A stretch of DNA of 64,000 nt from Proteus vulgaris. Its GTDB lineage: Bacteria > Pseudomonadota > Gammaproteobacteria > Enterobacterales > Enterobacteriaceae. Under the pieces are notes generated by a model. That model saw only the letters and a list, made by a program, of their open reading frames with translations, was not told the DNA's origin and ran no database searches. Made by a program: the position numbers and the translations under genes. Positions 29,159 through 38,412 of this stretch are shown piece by piece; positions within the stretch are counted from its first letter, which is position 1, and the number at the start of each line of letters is the position of its first letter. The stretch lies in assembly GCF_023100685.1 (NCBI RefSeq), contig NZ_CP090064.1, positions 3,038,001 to 3,102,000 of the forward strand, in the 5' to 3' direction.

Positions 29159-29369
29159 ATCAACCCTCTTCTACTATGTTTTAGCTATTATCAATAATTT
29201 TATTAACTCATATTCATCAATAAATGCGAACTTTCTCTCAATAATAAAGGTTAATTTTGTATAACTCTGTTTTCTTTTCGATATTTTACTCAAATTTTAT
29301 TTTATCTATTCGCCAATAAAGTCCTTTTTTTTCATACTTCTAGTGTCTATTAATCAAGGAGGACGCTAG

Positions 29370-29813
29370 ATGAACGCACTTAATTATCACTCATCTGAAA
29401 ATGGCTTTACCCTTATGGAACTCATGATTGTCATTGCCATTATTTCTATTCTAAGCTCTGTCGCTATTCCTGCTTATCAAGGCTATATCCAAAAAGCGGC
29501 TTTAACCGATATTTTGCAAACGCTCTCCCCTTATCGTTCAGCCGTTGAATTATGTCGTTATGAAAATGAACTTCACCATTGCGATTCTGACTCAACATTT
29601 ATGCCACCACAATTTCGCAGTCGATATCTTTCTGAAGTATCCGTATTAAATGGTGTCATTAATGCAACCGGGAAAGCACAACTTGAAGGCCTAACTATTG
29701 TTATGTCTTTAGAAAAAAATGCGGGAGATTATCTTCCTATATGGAGGACACAATGCTCCGCCACTAATACTAGGTTACAAAAGCAATGCACTGAAATATT
29801 CAAATCATATTAA
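29370..29813 (+). CDS. ppdD: Type IV pilin-like prepilin PpdD
   Basis: Major prepilin-like subunit (147 residues). The leader is 12 residues and the prepilin peptidase site is Gly12-Phe13 with the conserved Glu at +5 (GFTLMELMIVIAIISILSSV), followed by the hydrophobic N-terminal helix. The globular part has four or more cysteines that could form disulfides. A strong AAGGAGG ribosome site precedes the ATG. It stands before hofB and hofC, as in E. coli, where the genes are normally poorly expressed. No prepilin peptidase or secretin is encoded here, so assembly would need genes elsewhere. E. coli has nadC between ppdD and ampD; it is absent here. Confidence 0.92.
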   Translation: MNALNYHSSENGFTLMELMIVIAIISILSSVAIPAYQGYIQKAALTDILQTLSPYRSAVELCRYENELHHCDSDSTFMPPQFRSRYLSEVSVLNGVINATGKAQLEGLTIVMSLEKNAGDYLPIWRTQCSATNTRLQKQCTEIFKSY

Positions 29814-29897
29814 TACATTATGGATATTGGGGAGCATTCGTATCGAATGTTCCTGTATTAAAACAACGCAAATAAAGTAAATATAAAAAGGTGAATA

Positions 29898-30998
29898 ATG
29901 GATATCACATACTCAGCAACAGAATTTATTGAACATCTATTACGCCATAGCATTTTAATGCGTGTTTCTGATTTACATATTGAACCTCAACAATTCAATT
30001 TTAGAATTAGAGCCAGAATAGATAACCATTTATATTTATTTTCTCCACCTCCGGATGAATTTTCAGAAGAAATAGTGACACGTTTAAAAATATTGGCTAA
30101 CTTAAATATTACAGAAAAACGATTACCTCAGGATGGTCAATTTACTTGGTCTTATCATGATAAAAACTATTCAATACGAATAGCCACACTTCCCACTCTT
30201 TATGGTGAAAAAATCGTTTTGCGCCTTATTAATAACCTCCAACAACCTGAATTAAACCATTTAGGATTTCAACCATCTCATTTAACACTATTAAAAAAAT
30301 ATTTAAATTTACCGCAAGGTATGATTTTAGTCACAGGCCCAACAGGTAGTGGAAAAACACTAACTTTATATAGTTGCTTACATTATTTAAATAAAGATAA
30401 CCGTAATATAAATAGTGTTGAAGATCCCATCGAATTACCACTAGATGGTATTAATCAAATTCAGATTTGTGAAAAAATGGGGATCACATTTACTACAATA
30501 CTACGCGCATTATTACGTCAAGATCCCGATATTATAATGGTAGGTGAGATTCGCGATCCCCCCACTGCTGAAATGGCAATAAAAACAGCACAAACAGGAC
30601 ATCTTGTTTTATCCACATTACACACTAACTCCACAGATGCCACCTTAATGCGCCTACATAATTTAGGCATTGCAAAAGATCTTATTCACTCTTGTATTAG
30701 TTTGATTATTTCACAGCGATTAGTGCGCTGTTTATGCTCACATTGTAAAACCTGCTTACCCAATAAAAAACAGATTAATATCAATGAAGAAATCATTGAA
30801 TTACCGAATTGGCAAGCAATAGGTTGCCAGCAATGCAGTTCTGGTTATAAAGGAAGAACGGCAATCTATGACTGTTTTGAACCAACAAAACAAGCACATG
30901 CATCTCCCTATAATTTACTCCATTCAGGTTTTCTATTAATAAAACAAGGGATAACAACACTTGAGGAGGTTTATCAAACACTGGGGGATATTGAATGA
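29898..30998 (+). CDS. hofB: GspE/PilB-type assembly ATPase HofB, short form
   Basis: Hexameric ATPase of type IV pilus or type II secretion type, 366 residues against about 460 in E. coli HofB. Walker A GPTGSGKT is at 147-154, the Asp box and Walker B region in RQDPDIIMVGEIRDPPTAEMA (around 210-230), the His box in TGHLVLSTLHTN, and a zinc tetracysteine motif C-x-C-S-H-C ... C-Q-Q-C near 285-315. The usual N-terminal (T2SSE_N) domain is missing; the protein begins directly with the N2-like domain. It overlaps hofC by 4 bp. Whether the short form is functional is uncertain, although all ATPase motifs are kept. Confidence 0.88.
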   Translation: MDITYSATEFIEHLLRHSILMRVSDLHIEPQQFNFRIRARIDNHLYLFSPPPDEFSEEIVTRLKILANLNITEKRLPQDGQFTWSYHDKNYSIRIATLPTLYGEKIVLRLINNLQQPELNHLGFQPSHLTLLKKYLNLPQGMILVTGPTGSGKTLTLYSCLHYLNKDNRNINSVEDPIELPLDGINQIQICEKMGITFTTILRALLRQDPDIIMVGEIRDPPTAEMAIKTAQTGHLVLSTLHTNSTDATLMRLHNLGIAKDLIHSCISLIISQRLVRCLCSHCKTCLPNKKQININEEIIELPNWQAIGCQQCSSGYKGRTAIYDCFEPTKQAHASPYNLLHSGFLLIKQGITTLEEVYQTLGDIE

Positions 30999-32194
30999 GA
31001 TTACAGCAAATTTATCATTACGATGCATTGAGCTATCAAGGCGAATGGTGTTCAGGAAACATTCTCGCATCATCAAATAATGATGTTTTTATTAAATTAG
31101 TACAGCAACAAAAAATTCCCATAAAAATACATTTATACAAAATCGTGATATTCCAAGAAAATGATAAAAAATATCGTATTCAATTACTTGAACAACTCGC
31201 ATTATTACTTCACTCAGGTTTAGCACTTTTACCTGCTTTAACGCTATTAAAAAATGAGTGTCGTTATGTTCATTGGCAATGTGTATTAGATGATATTATT
31301 TTTAACTTAATGCAAGGCGGTACATTATCAAAACAGTTAAGCCGTTATCCCGTTTATTTTCCACTTTCATTAGTACGCTTTATTTTTATTGGCGAAGAAA
31401 GTGGAAAGTTAAATGAAGTCATAACACTTCAAATAACACAATTAAAAAAACAACAAGAAATAGTTAAAAAAATAAAAAAATCTTTTAAATACCCACTTTT
31501 TTTATTGGTTATTTTATTTTCTATTACCAGTATTATGTTGTTATATGTTTTACCAGAATATCAATCCTTATACAGTGCCTTTAATACTGAGCTTCCTGAT
31601 TTAACATTAGCATTAATTTCTTTCTCAAAATGGTTTTCTAACTATATTTTTATAATGCTCGTTTCCTTTATTGGGCTAATATTGCTTTATCATTTTATCC
31701 GGCATTATTCACCACTCTTTTATTATTATGAACAAGCTATTTTGCTTCATCTACCTTATTTCGGTACGCTATTAAAATACCATCAACTCTATCTTATTTT
31801 TCAGATAATAAGTATTACACAACAAGCTGGATTACCGTTATTACAAGGCTTAACGATTATTATAGAACAACTTACACATCCCATTTATAAACGCCAGCTA
31901 TTACAAATGAGTGAACACATTACGCAAGGAAAATCATTAAGTTTATTTATGAAAAATGCGTCTTATTTTCCACCCATTTGCCATCAATTTATCATTTGTG
32001 CAGAAAATTCAGGACAGTTACTCTATTTTTGTCAACAATTAAGTGATTGGTTTTATCATCAGCTTGAAGAACAATTAAATACTATCAGTACATGGTTAGA
32101 GCCGATGTTAATGGCGATAATTGCATTGATTATTGGTACATTAATCATGGCTATGTATCTTCCTATATTACAGTTAGGTGATACTATACAGTGA
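30995..32194 (+). CDS. hofC: PilC/GspF-type inner-membrane platform protein HofC
   Basis: Membrane platform protein (399 residues) for pilin assembly. Two repeated T2SSF cytoplasmic domains are visible, the first around LLEQLALLLHSGLALLPALT and the second around QLYLIFQIISITQQAGLPLL, each followed by membrane helices; three helices in total. The start overlaps the hofB stop (ATGA), so the two are translationally coupled. E. coli has guaC between hofC and coaE; here coaE follows after 233 bp. Confidence 0.9.
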   Translation: MRLQQIYHYDALSYQGEWCSGNILASSNNDVFIKLVQQQKIPIKIHLYKIVIFQENDKKYRIQLLEQLALLLHSGLALLPALTLLKNECRYVHWQCVLDDIIFNLMQGGTLSKQLSRYPVYFPLSLVRFIFIGEESGKLNEVITLQITQLKKQQEIVKKIKKSFKYPLFLLVILFSITSIMLLYVLPEYQSLYSAFNTELPDLTLALISFSKWFSNYIFIMLVSFIGLILLYHFIRHYSPLFYYYEQAILLHLPYFGTLLKYHQLYLIFQIISITQQAGLPLLQGLTIIIEQLTHPIYKRQLLQMSEHITQGKSLSLFMKNASYFPPICHQFIICAENSGQLLYFCQQLSDWFYHQLEEQLNTISTWLEPMLMAIIALIIGTLIMAMYLPILQLGDTIQ

Positions 32195-32310
32195 ATCACA
32201 AATTTTATGAGTAATATGCTATTGTGATCTTTCTCGCTAAGTGATTGATTGATGATAATTCTATTACTGATTATGAGGTAGGATGTCAGGGTAGCAGAAA
32301 ATCATCTATC

Positions 32311-32348
32311 ATAATAACCGAATAAAACCTAAATATTGCGGTTATTAT
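32311..32348. repeat. Inverted repeat between hofC and coaE
   Basis: ATAATAACCG and CGGTTATTAT are perfect 10-bp arms around an 18-nt spacer. There is no T run, so it is not a standard terminator; it could be an mRNA hairpin ending the ppdD-hofBC transcript or a protein site near the coaE promoter. Confidence 0.5.
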
Positions 32349-32427
32349 CTTGTGATAAAAACAAAATTAGGCTTTAGAATATCCATACTAATAGCAAATT
32401 TTAATTCATTAAAAATAGATAAACACA

Positions 32428-33051
32428 ATGGCTTATACGGTTGCTCTTACAGGCGGAATAGGTAGTGGTAAAACCACTATTGCTAATGCTTTTGCCTCAT
32501 TAGGTGTACCTCTTGTTGATGCTGATGTTATTGCTCGATTAGTGGTAGAACCTCATTCCTTTGGGCTAAATGCGCTACATCAACATTTTGGTGACAACAT
32601 TTTATTGCCTGATGGTTCATTAAACCGAGCTCAGCTACGCCAGATTATTTTTCAAAATGATGAAGAAAAAACTTGGGTCAATAATCTTCTTCACCCTTTG
32701 ATACAGCAAGAGACTCAAAAACAAATACAACAAATTAAAACCCCTTATTTTATTTGGGTTGTTCCTTTATTAATTGAAAATAAATTAACTCACTTAGCCT
32801 CTCGTGTTCTTGTCGTTGATGTCACCCAAGAAGAACAAATAGTAAGAACAATGAAACGGGATGGCGTAAGCCGAGAGCAAGTACTCTATATTTTAAAGGC
32901 ACAAGCTCAAAGACAAGAACGATTAGCCGCTGCTGATGATATTATTGAAAATCACGATAATAGCCAAAATATAATTGGCAAAGTTAAGCAACTCCATCAG
33001 CATTACTTAGAATTAGCTCAACAAGCGTTACAGGACAACAGCCATGAGTGA
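32428..33051 (+). CDS. coaE: Dephospho-CoA kinase
   Basis: Last step of coenzyme A synthesis, phosphorylating the ribose 3'-OH of dephospho-CoA. The 207-residue protein has the P-loop GGIGSGKT at residues 9-16, the LVDADVIAR segment that binds the substrate, and the lid region with the R-x-x-x-R arginines ([12 protein letters not shown]). It overlaps zapD by 8 bp. The coaE-zapD-yacG order is the enterobacterial one. Confidence 0.96.
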   Translation: MAYTVALTGGIGSGKTTIANAFASLGVPLVDADVIARLVVEPHSFGLNALHQHFGDNILLPDGSLNRAQLRQIIFQNDEEKTWVNNLLHPLIQQETQKQIQQIKTPYFIWVVPLLIENKLTHLASRVLVVDVTQEEQIVRTMKRDGVSREQVLYILKAQAQRQERLAAADDIIENHDNSQNIIGKVKQLHQHYLELAQQALQDNSHE

Positions 33052-33796
33052 TGACATCACAACTATCATCTTCGAACATCCCTTAAATGAAAAAATGCGT
33101 TCATGGCTTAGAATTGAAAACTCATTAATTCAAATTAACAGTTTTCGGACAATTGATTCATTACCCACCGCACTCTCTTTTTTCCGCGCGATATCAGAAT
33201 TTATTGAAGTGCTTGATCGTGGTGAAATTCGTGCTGAACTACTTAAAGAATTAGAAAAAAGACAAAAAAAATTACAACAATGGCTTTCATTTCCCAATGT
33301 TGATAAAGAAATTGTCACTCAAATTATTAATGAACTGGCCGAAAATGCAGCGGTATTAAGTCAAGCTCCGCGAATTGGTCAGCACTTAAAACAAGATAAA
33401 GTGATTAGCTTAGTCAAACAGCGTCTAAGCATTCCTGGTGGATGCTGTAACTTTGATGTGCCAGCATTGCATTTGTGGTTAAGTTTACCTCAAACCACCC
33501 GTGATGAAAGATTACAAAACTGGATGACAGGTTTGTTACCATTACAAAATGCATTAAATAGCTTACTAACGCTTATTCGACAATCAGATATTTTTAAACC
33601 AGCGTTAAGCCATCGTGGTTTTTACCAAGATAGTGCTGAAGAAGGTGAATTGCTACGTCTTAAAATTGCCATTGACCACCAGATCTACCCTCAAGTATCT
33701 GGTCATAAAAATCGTTACGCGATCCGCTTCTTACCACTTAATAGTGAAAATGGAACAATACCGCTAGAACTACCCTTTGAGATTGCTTGTTGCTAA
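33044..33796 (+). CDS. zapD: Cell division protein ZapD
   Basis: FtsZ-bundling Z-ring stabiliser (formerly YacF), 250 residues. It binds the FtsZ C-terminal tail through a beta-rich C-terminal domain; the N-terminal two thirds are helical. The start [20 protein letters not shown] and the [18 protein letters not shown] segment are characteristic. Translation is coupled to coaE by an 8-bp overlap. The ftsZ gene it acts on lies 17 kb away in this window. Confidence 0.94.
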   Translation: MSDDITTIIFEHPLNEKMRSWLRIENSLIQINSFRTIDSLPTALSFFRAISEFIEVLDRGEIRAELLKELEKRQKKLQQWLSFPNVDKEIVTQIINELAENAAVLSQAPRIGQHLKQDKVISLVKQRLSIPGGCCNFDVPALHLWLSLPQTTRDERLQNWMTGLLPLQNALNSLLTLIRQSDIFKPALSHRGFYQDSAEEGELLRLKIAIDHQIYPQVSGHKNRYAIRFLPLNSENGTIPLELPFEIACC

Positions 33797-33850
33797 CATT
33801 GTGTTGATTACCATGAACACCTATCGCGCCAATGAAATCTAGGAGAGATG

Positions 33851-34063
33851 ATGAGCGAAGAATTAATTGTGAAATGTCCAACCTGTCAAACAGAAGTTAT
33901 TTGGAATGAAAGTAGCCCTTATCGTCCTTTTTGTAGTAAACGTTGCCAACTTATTGATTTAGGTGAATGGGCTGACGAATCAAAACGCATTCCAAGTCAA
34001 AGCGATATCAATGACAGTGACGACTGGAGTGAAGCGCCACAATCTGAGCCTAAAGATTTTTAA
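33851..34063 (+). CDS. yacG: DNA gyrase inhibitor YacG, zinc protein
   Basis: Small zinc-finger protein (70 residues) that binds GyrB and inhibits gyrase in E. coli. Four zinc-ligand cysteines are visible: CPTC near the N-terminus and the C...C pair in [15 protein letters not shown]; the acidic C-terminal tail DDWSEAPQ is typical. Two adjacent ATGs exist; the second (33851) has better spacing from AGGAG. It follows zapD by about 50 bp. Confidence 0.93.
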   Translation: MSEELIVKCPTCQTEVIWNESSPYRPFCSKRCQLIDLGEWADESKRIPSQSDINDSDDWSEAPQSEPKDF

Positions 34064-34083
34064 TGCTCCGATTAAGAATATAA

Positions 34084-34113
34084 AAAATAGCCACTCATTG
34101 GAGTGGCTATTTT
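34084..34113. terminator. Bidirectional terminator between yacG and mutT
   Basis: AAAATAGCCACT and AGTGGCTATTTT form a perfect 12-bp stem between convergent genes. Confidence 0.88.
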
Positions 34114-34140
34114 ATTTATTACTACATCATTTATATACTT

Positions 34141-34533
34141 TTATTTTTGTAACAACGCCACAATTGTGCGGTTAGCCGGTGGAAAATCATCAGCATTTAA
34201 TGATGCGATAGAAGTCCATTTTGAATCTTGCCCTTCTTTACCGTATGGCTCATTATCCCATTGAGTCACTAAGAAAAAAGATAATGTGATGTGCCTATCT
34301 GGAAAATCATGCTCTACCGTTTCAAAAAGCGAGCACTGTGTTACATCAATACCAATTTCCTCTTGTAACTCACGCACTAACGCCTGCTCCGGAGTTTCTT
34401 TATCTTCTAACTTTCCCCCCGGAAATTCCCAAAATCCCCCCATATGCGATTTTAGAGGGCGTTGGGTGATAAAGACATTATTGTTTTGATCACAAATAAT
34501 ACCCGCAGCAATATGTAGCTTTTTTTTATCCAT
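34141..34533 (-). CDS. mutT: 8-oxo-dGTP diphosphatase MutT
   Basis: Nudix hydrolase that removes 8-oxo-dGTP and prevents A:T to C:G transversions. The Nudix box is complete, running from GGKLEDKETPEQALVRELQE to EIG (G-x5-E-x7-R-E-x2-E-E-x-G). The FPDRHITL and NADDFPPAN blocks match enterobacterial MutT. Start set at the ATG giving MDKKKLHIAAG; a TTG three codons upstream is the alternative. In E. coli mutT directly follows secA; here tna, hpm and cueR genes separate them by about 11 kb. Confidence 0.95.
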   Translation of the reverse strand: MDKKKLHIAAGIICDQNNNVFITQRPLKSHMGGFWEFPGGKLEDKETPEQALVRELQEEIGIDVTQCSLFETVEHDFPDRHITLSFFLVTQWDNEPYGKEGQDSKWTSIASLNADDFPPANRTIVALLQK

Positions 34534-34639
34534 TATAGGCAACCTATTGAATAGTCCAGTTATTATAACAACTTAACGTTATTATAACGTATATCCAATG
34601 GCGCTACTCTGGTTTTCTTTCCCTGATTATATCGATTAA

Positions 34640-35890
34640 TTAACGATAAATAGGCAAGAAACCAAACTGTGCTAATGTTTGGCAAATAATACCTACAGCA
34701 CCAAAAGCGATAACAGAATAAATTAACCCTTTCCCCCCCCACACTTTAAAACCTGAGTTAGGAAATTTTTCTCGCGCTTTCAATGCCATAACTGCAGGAC
34801 AAATAATTGCCCAGACACAAGCCGCCGTACCTGCATACGCAATTGCAATTAAGAAACCATTAGGGAAAAGCAAGCAGAGCAATAAAGGTGGTGTGAAACA
34901 TAAAACACCTGATTTTAAGCGCCCTGTTTTGTTATCTTTAAATTTCAGTGATGCTAAAATATAGTCAAACAAACCAATCGCTACCCCTAAGAATGAACAG
35001 AATACGGCACTAATTGAGAACCATAATAAAAAACCTTCAATATATTTACTATTCAAGACGGTATATAACGAATCAATAAAGGCATCTAAGTTACCACCTT
35101 TTTGAATAATGGTAATAAATTGTTCACGGGGTAGATTCCCCATAGTACCAATCATCCAAAGTAAATAAATCACTAGCGCTAATACACAACCAATCACACA
35201 ACTCTTAACAACCTTTCTTTCATTTTCATGATAAAGCTTATAAAGGCTACAAACGTTTCCATGATATCCAAATGAAGTTATCGCATAAGGAATAATGATA
35301 AAAATAAATGGATAAAGATATAACTGGCTTTTCCCTTCAAAAGTTGCGCTAAATAATAAGTCGCCACTTGCTTTAAAAAATAAACCAGAAAAAGCGAATA
35401 CAAATAGAACAATTTTAATAAATAAGAAAATGGAAGTTAAGCGACTCGCACAAGCGCCTCCCCACCATATTGTTGCTCCAAGCACGATAGTGAATACAAA
35501 AAATATTGCTTTAAGGTTTAGATTAATGCCATATAATAATGACGCCTCATAAATAATCGAACCCGCTGCAGAAATATAAGCATAAATTAATATATATAAT
35601 ACAAATATTAAAGATGCATTAGCAAGATAACAGGCCCATGTTGGCAATAACTCTTTTGATATATGAAAGTAGTTTGTTCCTGCCCCATATTTTGAAATAC
35701 ATTCCAGAATATAAATCCCTGAGTGAAACATAAAAAAACAAACAATAAACAATATAAAGAGTGAGTTAATAAACCAAGCGCCAGACATTATTGTTGGGAG
35801 GCTAAACATTCCCGCACCGATCATGGCGCCACCCAACACAAATCCCCCTACAATAATTGAGGGTTCTTTATTTACCGACTTATTTTCCAT
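34640..35890 (-). CDS. tnaB: Low-affinity tryptophan permease TnaB
   Basis: Tryptophan:H+ symporter of the HAAAP (aromatic amino acid) family, 416 residues, about 11 membrane helices. The N-terminal GGFVLGGAMIGAGMFSLPTI is the family substrate-site region. It brings in tryptophan for tryptophanase. It follows tnaA by 72 bp with a strong hairpin in between, and shares the tnaC leader and promoter, as in E. coli and P. vulgaris. Confidence 0.95.
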   Translation of the reverse strand: MENKSVNKEPSIIVGGFVLGGAMIGAGMFSLPTIMSGAWFINSLFILFIVCFFMFHSGIYILECISKYGAGTNYFHISKELLPTWACYLANASLIFVLYILIYAYISAAGSIIYEASLLYGINLNLKAIFFVFTIVLGATIWWGGACASRLTSIFLFIKIVLFVFAFSGLFFKASGDLLFSATFEGKSQLYLYPFIFIIIPYAITSFGYHGNVCSLYKLYHENERKVVKSCVIGCVLALVIYLLWMIGTMGNLPREQFITIIQKGGNLDAFIDSLYTVLNSKYIEGFLLWFSISAVFCSFLGVAIGLFDYILASLKFKDNKTGRLKSGVLCFTPPLLLCLLFPNGFLIAIAYAGTAACVWAIICPAVMALKAREKFPNSGFKVWGGKGLIYSVIAFGAVGIICQTLAQFGFLPIYR

Positions 35891-35918
35891 TTTTTAGTCC
35901 TTACTGAAATAAGGATAG

Positions 35919-35941
35919 GGCTCTCGCATTGCACGAGAGCC
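35919..35941 (-). repeat. Hairpin between tnaA and tnaB
   Basis: GGCTCTCG and CGAGAGCC form a perfect 8-bp GC-rich stem with a 7-nt loop in the intercistronic gap. No T run follows. It may protect the tnaA message or lower tnaB expression. Confidence 0.65.
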
Positions 35942-35962
35942 ATTATTATTGTGGAGTATTAT

Positions 35963-37366
35963 TTATTTGATAGGTTTTAATCTAGCAGTAAAGTGTCTTA
36001 ATACAGGTGGTTCATATTCGAACTCAAGACCTTTAAGCGTTTTAAACTTCTCTTTTAAGCCAATAAGCGCATCAGCAATATAATCCATATGGTCGTTAGT
36101 ATAAACACGACGAGCAATGGTTAAACGCATAAATTCCATATCTGCATGTTTTTGTTCACCTGTTGCAGGATCACGACCCAATAAGAACGAGCCAATTTCA
36201 ACTGCACGGACACCAGATTCTAAATAAAGAGCATTAATTACCGCTTGAGCAGGGAATTGATCACCAGGGATATGTGGCACTAGTTTTTTACAGTCAACGA
36301 AAACAGCATGTCCGCCTGTAGGATATTGAATTGGAATACCCGCTTCACGTAGGCGATCGCCTAAGTATTGTACCTGACCAATACGATAGTGCAGATATTC
36401 TTCCTCTGTACCCTCTTCTAAACCTTGTACCATAGCAGCCATATCACGACCAGCTAAACCACCATAAGTGACAAAACCTTCCATCGGTACACAACGCTGT
36501 CTTGCTAATGTAAAGACTTCTTCATTATCACGAATAGAGACTAAACCACCGATATTTAACAATGGATCTTTCTTCGCTGACATGGTTAATGCATCAGCAT
36601 ATTTATACATGTCTAAAATAACTTCTTTAATTGTGGCATTTTTATATTTCGGATCACGCTGTTTAATAAAATACGCATTTTCACAGTAACGAGCTGAATC
36701 CATCACAACAAAAATACCGTGTTGTTTGGCAATTTCATAAACTTCTTTTAAATTATCCATTGAAACAGGCTGACCACCAGCACTATTACAGGTCACGGTT
36801 GAAACAATGGCAACAACGTTATCAGCACCATGCTTAGCAATATTTTCTTTTAATTTAGCAATATCAAAATTGCCTTTCCAATCATCATAGGTTTCTGAAT
36901 CAAATGCTTTTTCAGTAACAATATTAATTGCTTTACAGCCATTTAATTCAACGTGTGCTGCTGTTGTGTCAAAATGGAAGTTAGAAATGAAAACAGGATT
37001 TTTCGCTTTTCCATCTTTTTGTTTATATTTTAATAATACTGGGAAAAGAATATTTTCAGCACCACGACCTTGGTGAGCAGGAATAATATAATCGTAATTA
37101 AATAGTTCTTTGGCTTTATCTTTTAAATCATAATAGTTTCTTGAACCTGCATAAGCCTCATCACCTGTGATCATCGCTGCCCATTGATGATCACTCATTG
37201 CGTTAGTACCAGAGTCTGTTAATAAATCTATATAAACGGCATGACTTGGTAATAGGAATGGGTTATAACCAGCTTCTTTTAATGCAGCCTCACGTTCTTC
37301 TCTTGAAGGAACACGGATTTTTTCTACCATTTTAATGCGGAATGGTTCTACAATTCTTTTAGCCAT
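35963..37366 (-). CDS. tnaA: Tryptophanase
   Basis: PLP enzyme splitting tryptophan to indole, pyruvate and ammonia (467 residues, the length known for P. vulgaris). The PLP lysine is Lys266 in [14 protein letters not shown]. The cofactor-binding tyrosine/aspartate region [12 protein letters not shown] and the monovalent-cation region are recognisable. It explains indole production and therefore helps identify the organism, since P. mirabilis lacks the enzyme. Controlled by the upstream tnaC leader and CRP. Downstream tnaB imports the substrate. Confidence 0.98.
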   Translation of the reverse strand: MAKRIVEPFRIKMVEKIRVPSREEREAALKEAGYNPFLLPSHAVYIDLLTDSGTNAMSDHQWAAMITGDEAYAGSRNYYDLKDKAKELFNYDYIIPAHQGRGAENILFPVLLKYKQKDGKAKNPVFISNFHFDTTAAHVELNGCKAINIVTEKAFDSETYDDWKGNFDIAKLKENIAKHGADNVVAIVSTVTCNSAGGQPVSMDNLKEVYEIAKQHGIFVVMDSARYCENAYFIKQRDPKYKNATIKEVILDMYKYADALTMSAKKDPLLNIGGLVSIRDNEEVFTLARQRCVPMEGFVTYGGLAGRDMAAMVQGLEEGTEEEYLHYRIGQVQYLGDRLREAGIPIQYPTGGHAVFVDCKKLVPHIPGDQFPAQAVINALYLESGVRAVEIGSFLLGRDPATGEQKHADMEFMRLTIARRVYTNDHMDYIADALIGLKEKFKTLKGLEFEYEPPVLRHFTARLKPIK

Positions 37367-37480
37367 GATAATACCTTTAATATATATTAAATTATAAAAT
37401 TACGAATAAATAAAATAATCTTTCCATTTAAATTAAACGGAAAAAGAGTATTAAATTATTTTGATAGATATAAAAAAGGA

Positions 37481-37585
37481 TTATTTTTCAGGAAAGAAGA
37501 AGGCGAGTTCAGAATCAATATTAAACCATTTCTTCAATCTGAAGAAACCTCTTAATATTATCAAGACATTAAATGATGAGAACAT
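37481..37585 (-). CDS. tnaC: Tryptophanase operon leader peptide TnaC
   Basis: A 34-codon leader, too short for ordinary gene calling, starting MFSSFNVLIILRGFFRLK and continuing through K-W-F-N-I-D to a C-terminal F-P-E-K. The single Trp is residue 20 and the only Pro is residue 32, a spacing of 12, equal to Trp12-Pro24 in E. coli TnaC, and K-W-F-N-I-D is identical to the E. coli core. Free tryptophan makes the nascent peptide stall the ribosome and blocks Rho from ending transcription before tnaA. An AAGGG ribosome site lies upstream. The 114-nt gap to tnaA would hold the rut/Rho region. Confidence 0.93.
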   Translation of the reverse strand: MFSSFNVLIILRGFFRLKKWFNIDSELAFFFPEK

Positions 37586-37667
37586 ACTTTAACCCTTATA
37601 GTCAGGAAATAGTACAATTTACATGCTAATTTATATAACAGTTAAACACGATTAGTAATATAACAAT

Positions 37668-37732
37668 AGTATATTTTGGACAGTTATCACACTATTTATG
37701 ATAAATAATATATTAACGTGATCACTATCACT
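37668..37732 (-). promoter_or_regulatory. tna promoter with CRP site
   Basis: On the minus strand a CRP-like dyad AGTGA-TAGTGA-TCACG lies at 37717-37732 and a TATACT -10 element at 37668-37673. The dyad centre is about 63 bp before the predicted start near 37661, close to the -61.5 class I position known at E. coli tna. No good -35 is seen, as expected for a CRP-dependent promoter. Confidence 0.75.
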
Positions 37733-38412
37733 TACTTCAATTTTTAATAAACTATTTTTTATAGTTTAAATTTTTATTGATATCATTAAGTGGTAATACC
37801 TGTATTTATATTACATTTTCATAATATTGAAATAAAACCCCAATAACCTTACTTTTAATCATGACTAATTATTTAACAATGAAAACATGATGTCTTTACT
37901 TTTATAAATCCTATTTTATTCATTAAAATGAAATAATAATTCATAAAATCTTTATTTCATAATACAACATTAATAAACTTGCAAATAACAAATGAAAAGG
38001 GATTACTTTAAATTTCTTCATTTACTAGAACTTCCTCTCATTATTTACACTCTCTTAATAAAAAACGAAATTTTATTAATTAACACAGAAAAATTGATGT
38101 TAACTTAAACAGAGAGAAAAATAACATGATAGATTATAACTATGAAAATCAATGTTATAGATAGCATTCAATTGAATCATTTGTTTAATTAACACTATTA
38201 TCAATATTAATCATTTTAGTTATGGCGATATTTTATGTTAAAAGAGATAAAAATTTATCTTTATTTCATTGATTTTTAATTTCTTTTCATATTGAGAGTG
38301 ACTGGTATTTATTATTTTTAAATTAAAGATAATATAAAAACATTAATTATTATCTTACTATATTTAAGCCATATTATTTATATTTGAATTAATACCTTTA
38401 TATTGAGGTAAA
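37733..38412. other. Long AT-rich divergent spacer between tna and hpmBA
   Basis: About 680 bp (827 bp counting the tna promoter) with very high A+T and no believable gene; only very short frames occur. It should contain the hpmB promoter. The composition is what H-NS-type silencers bind, but no specific regulator site could be assigned. Confidence 0.6.

Noticed and set aside
38190..38225. Possible Fur box upstream of hpmB (TATTATCAATATTAATCATT)
   Set aside because: Only a loose match in a region so AT-rich that such matches occur by chance.
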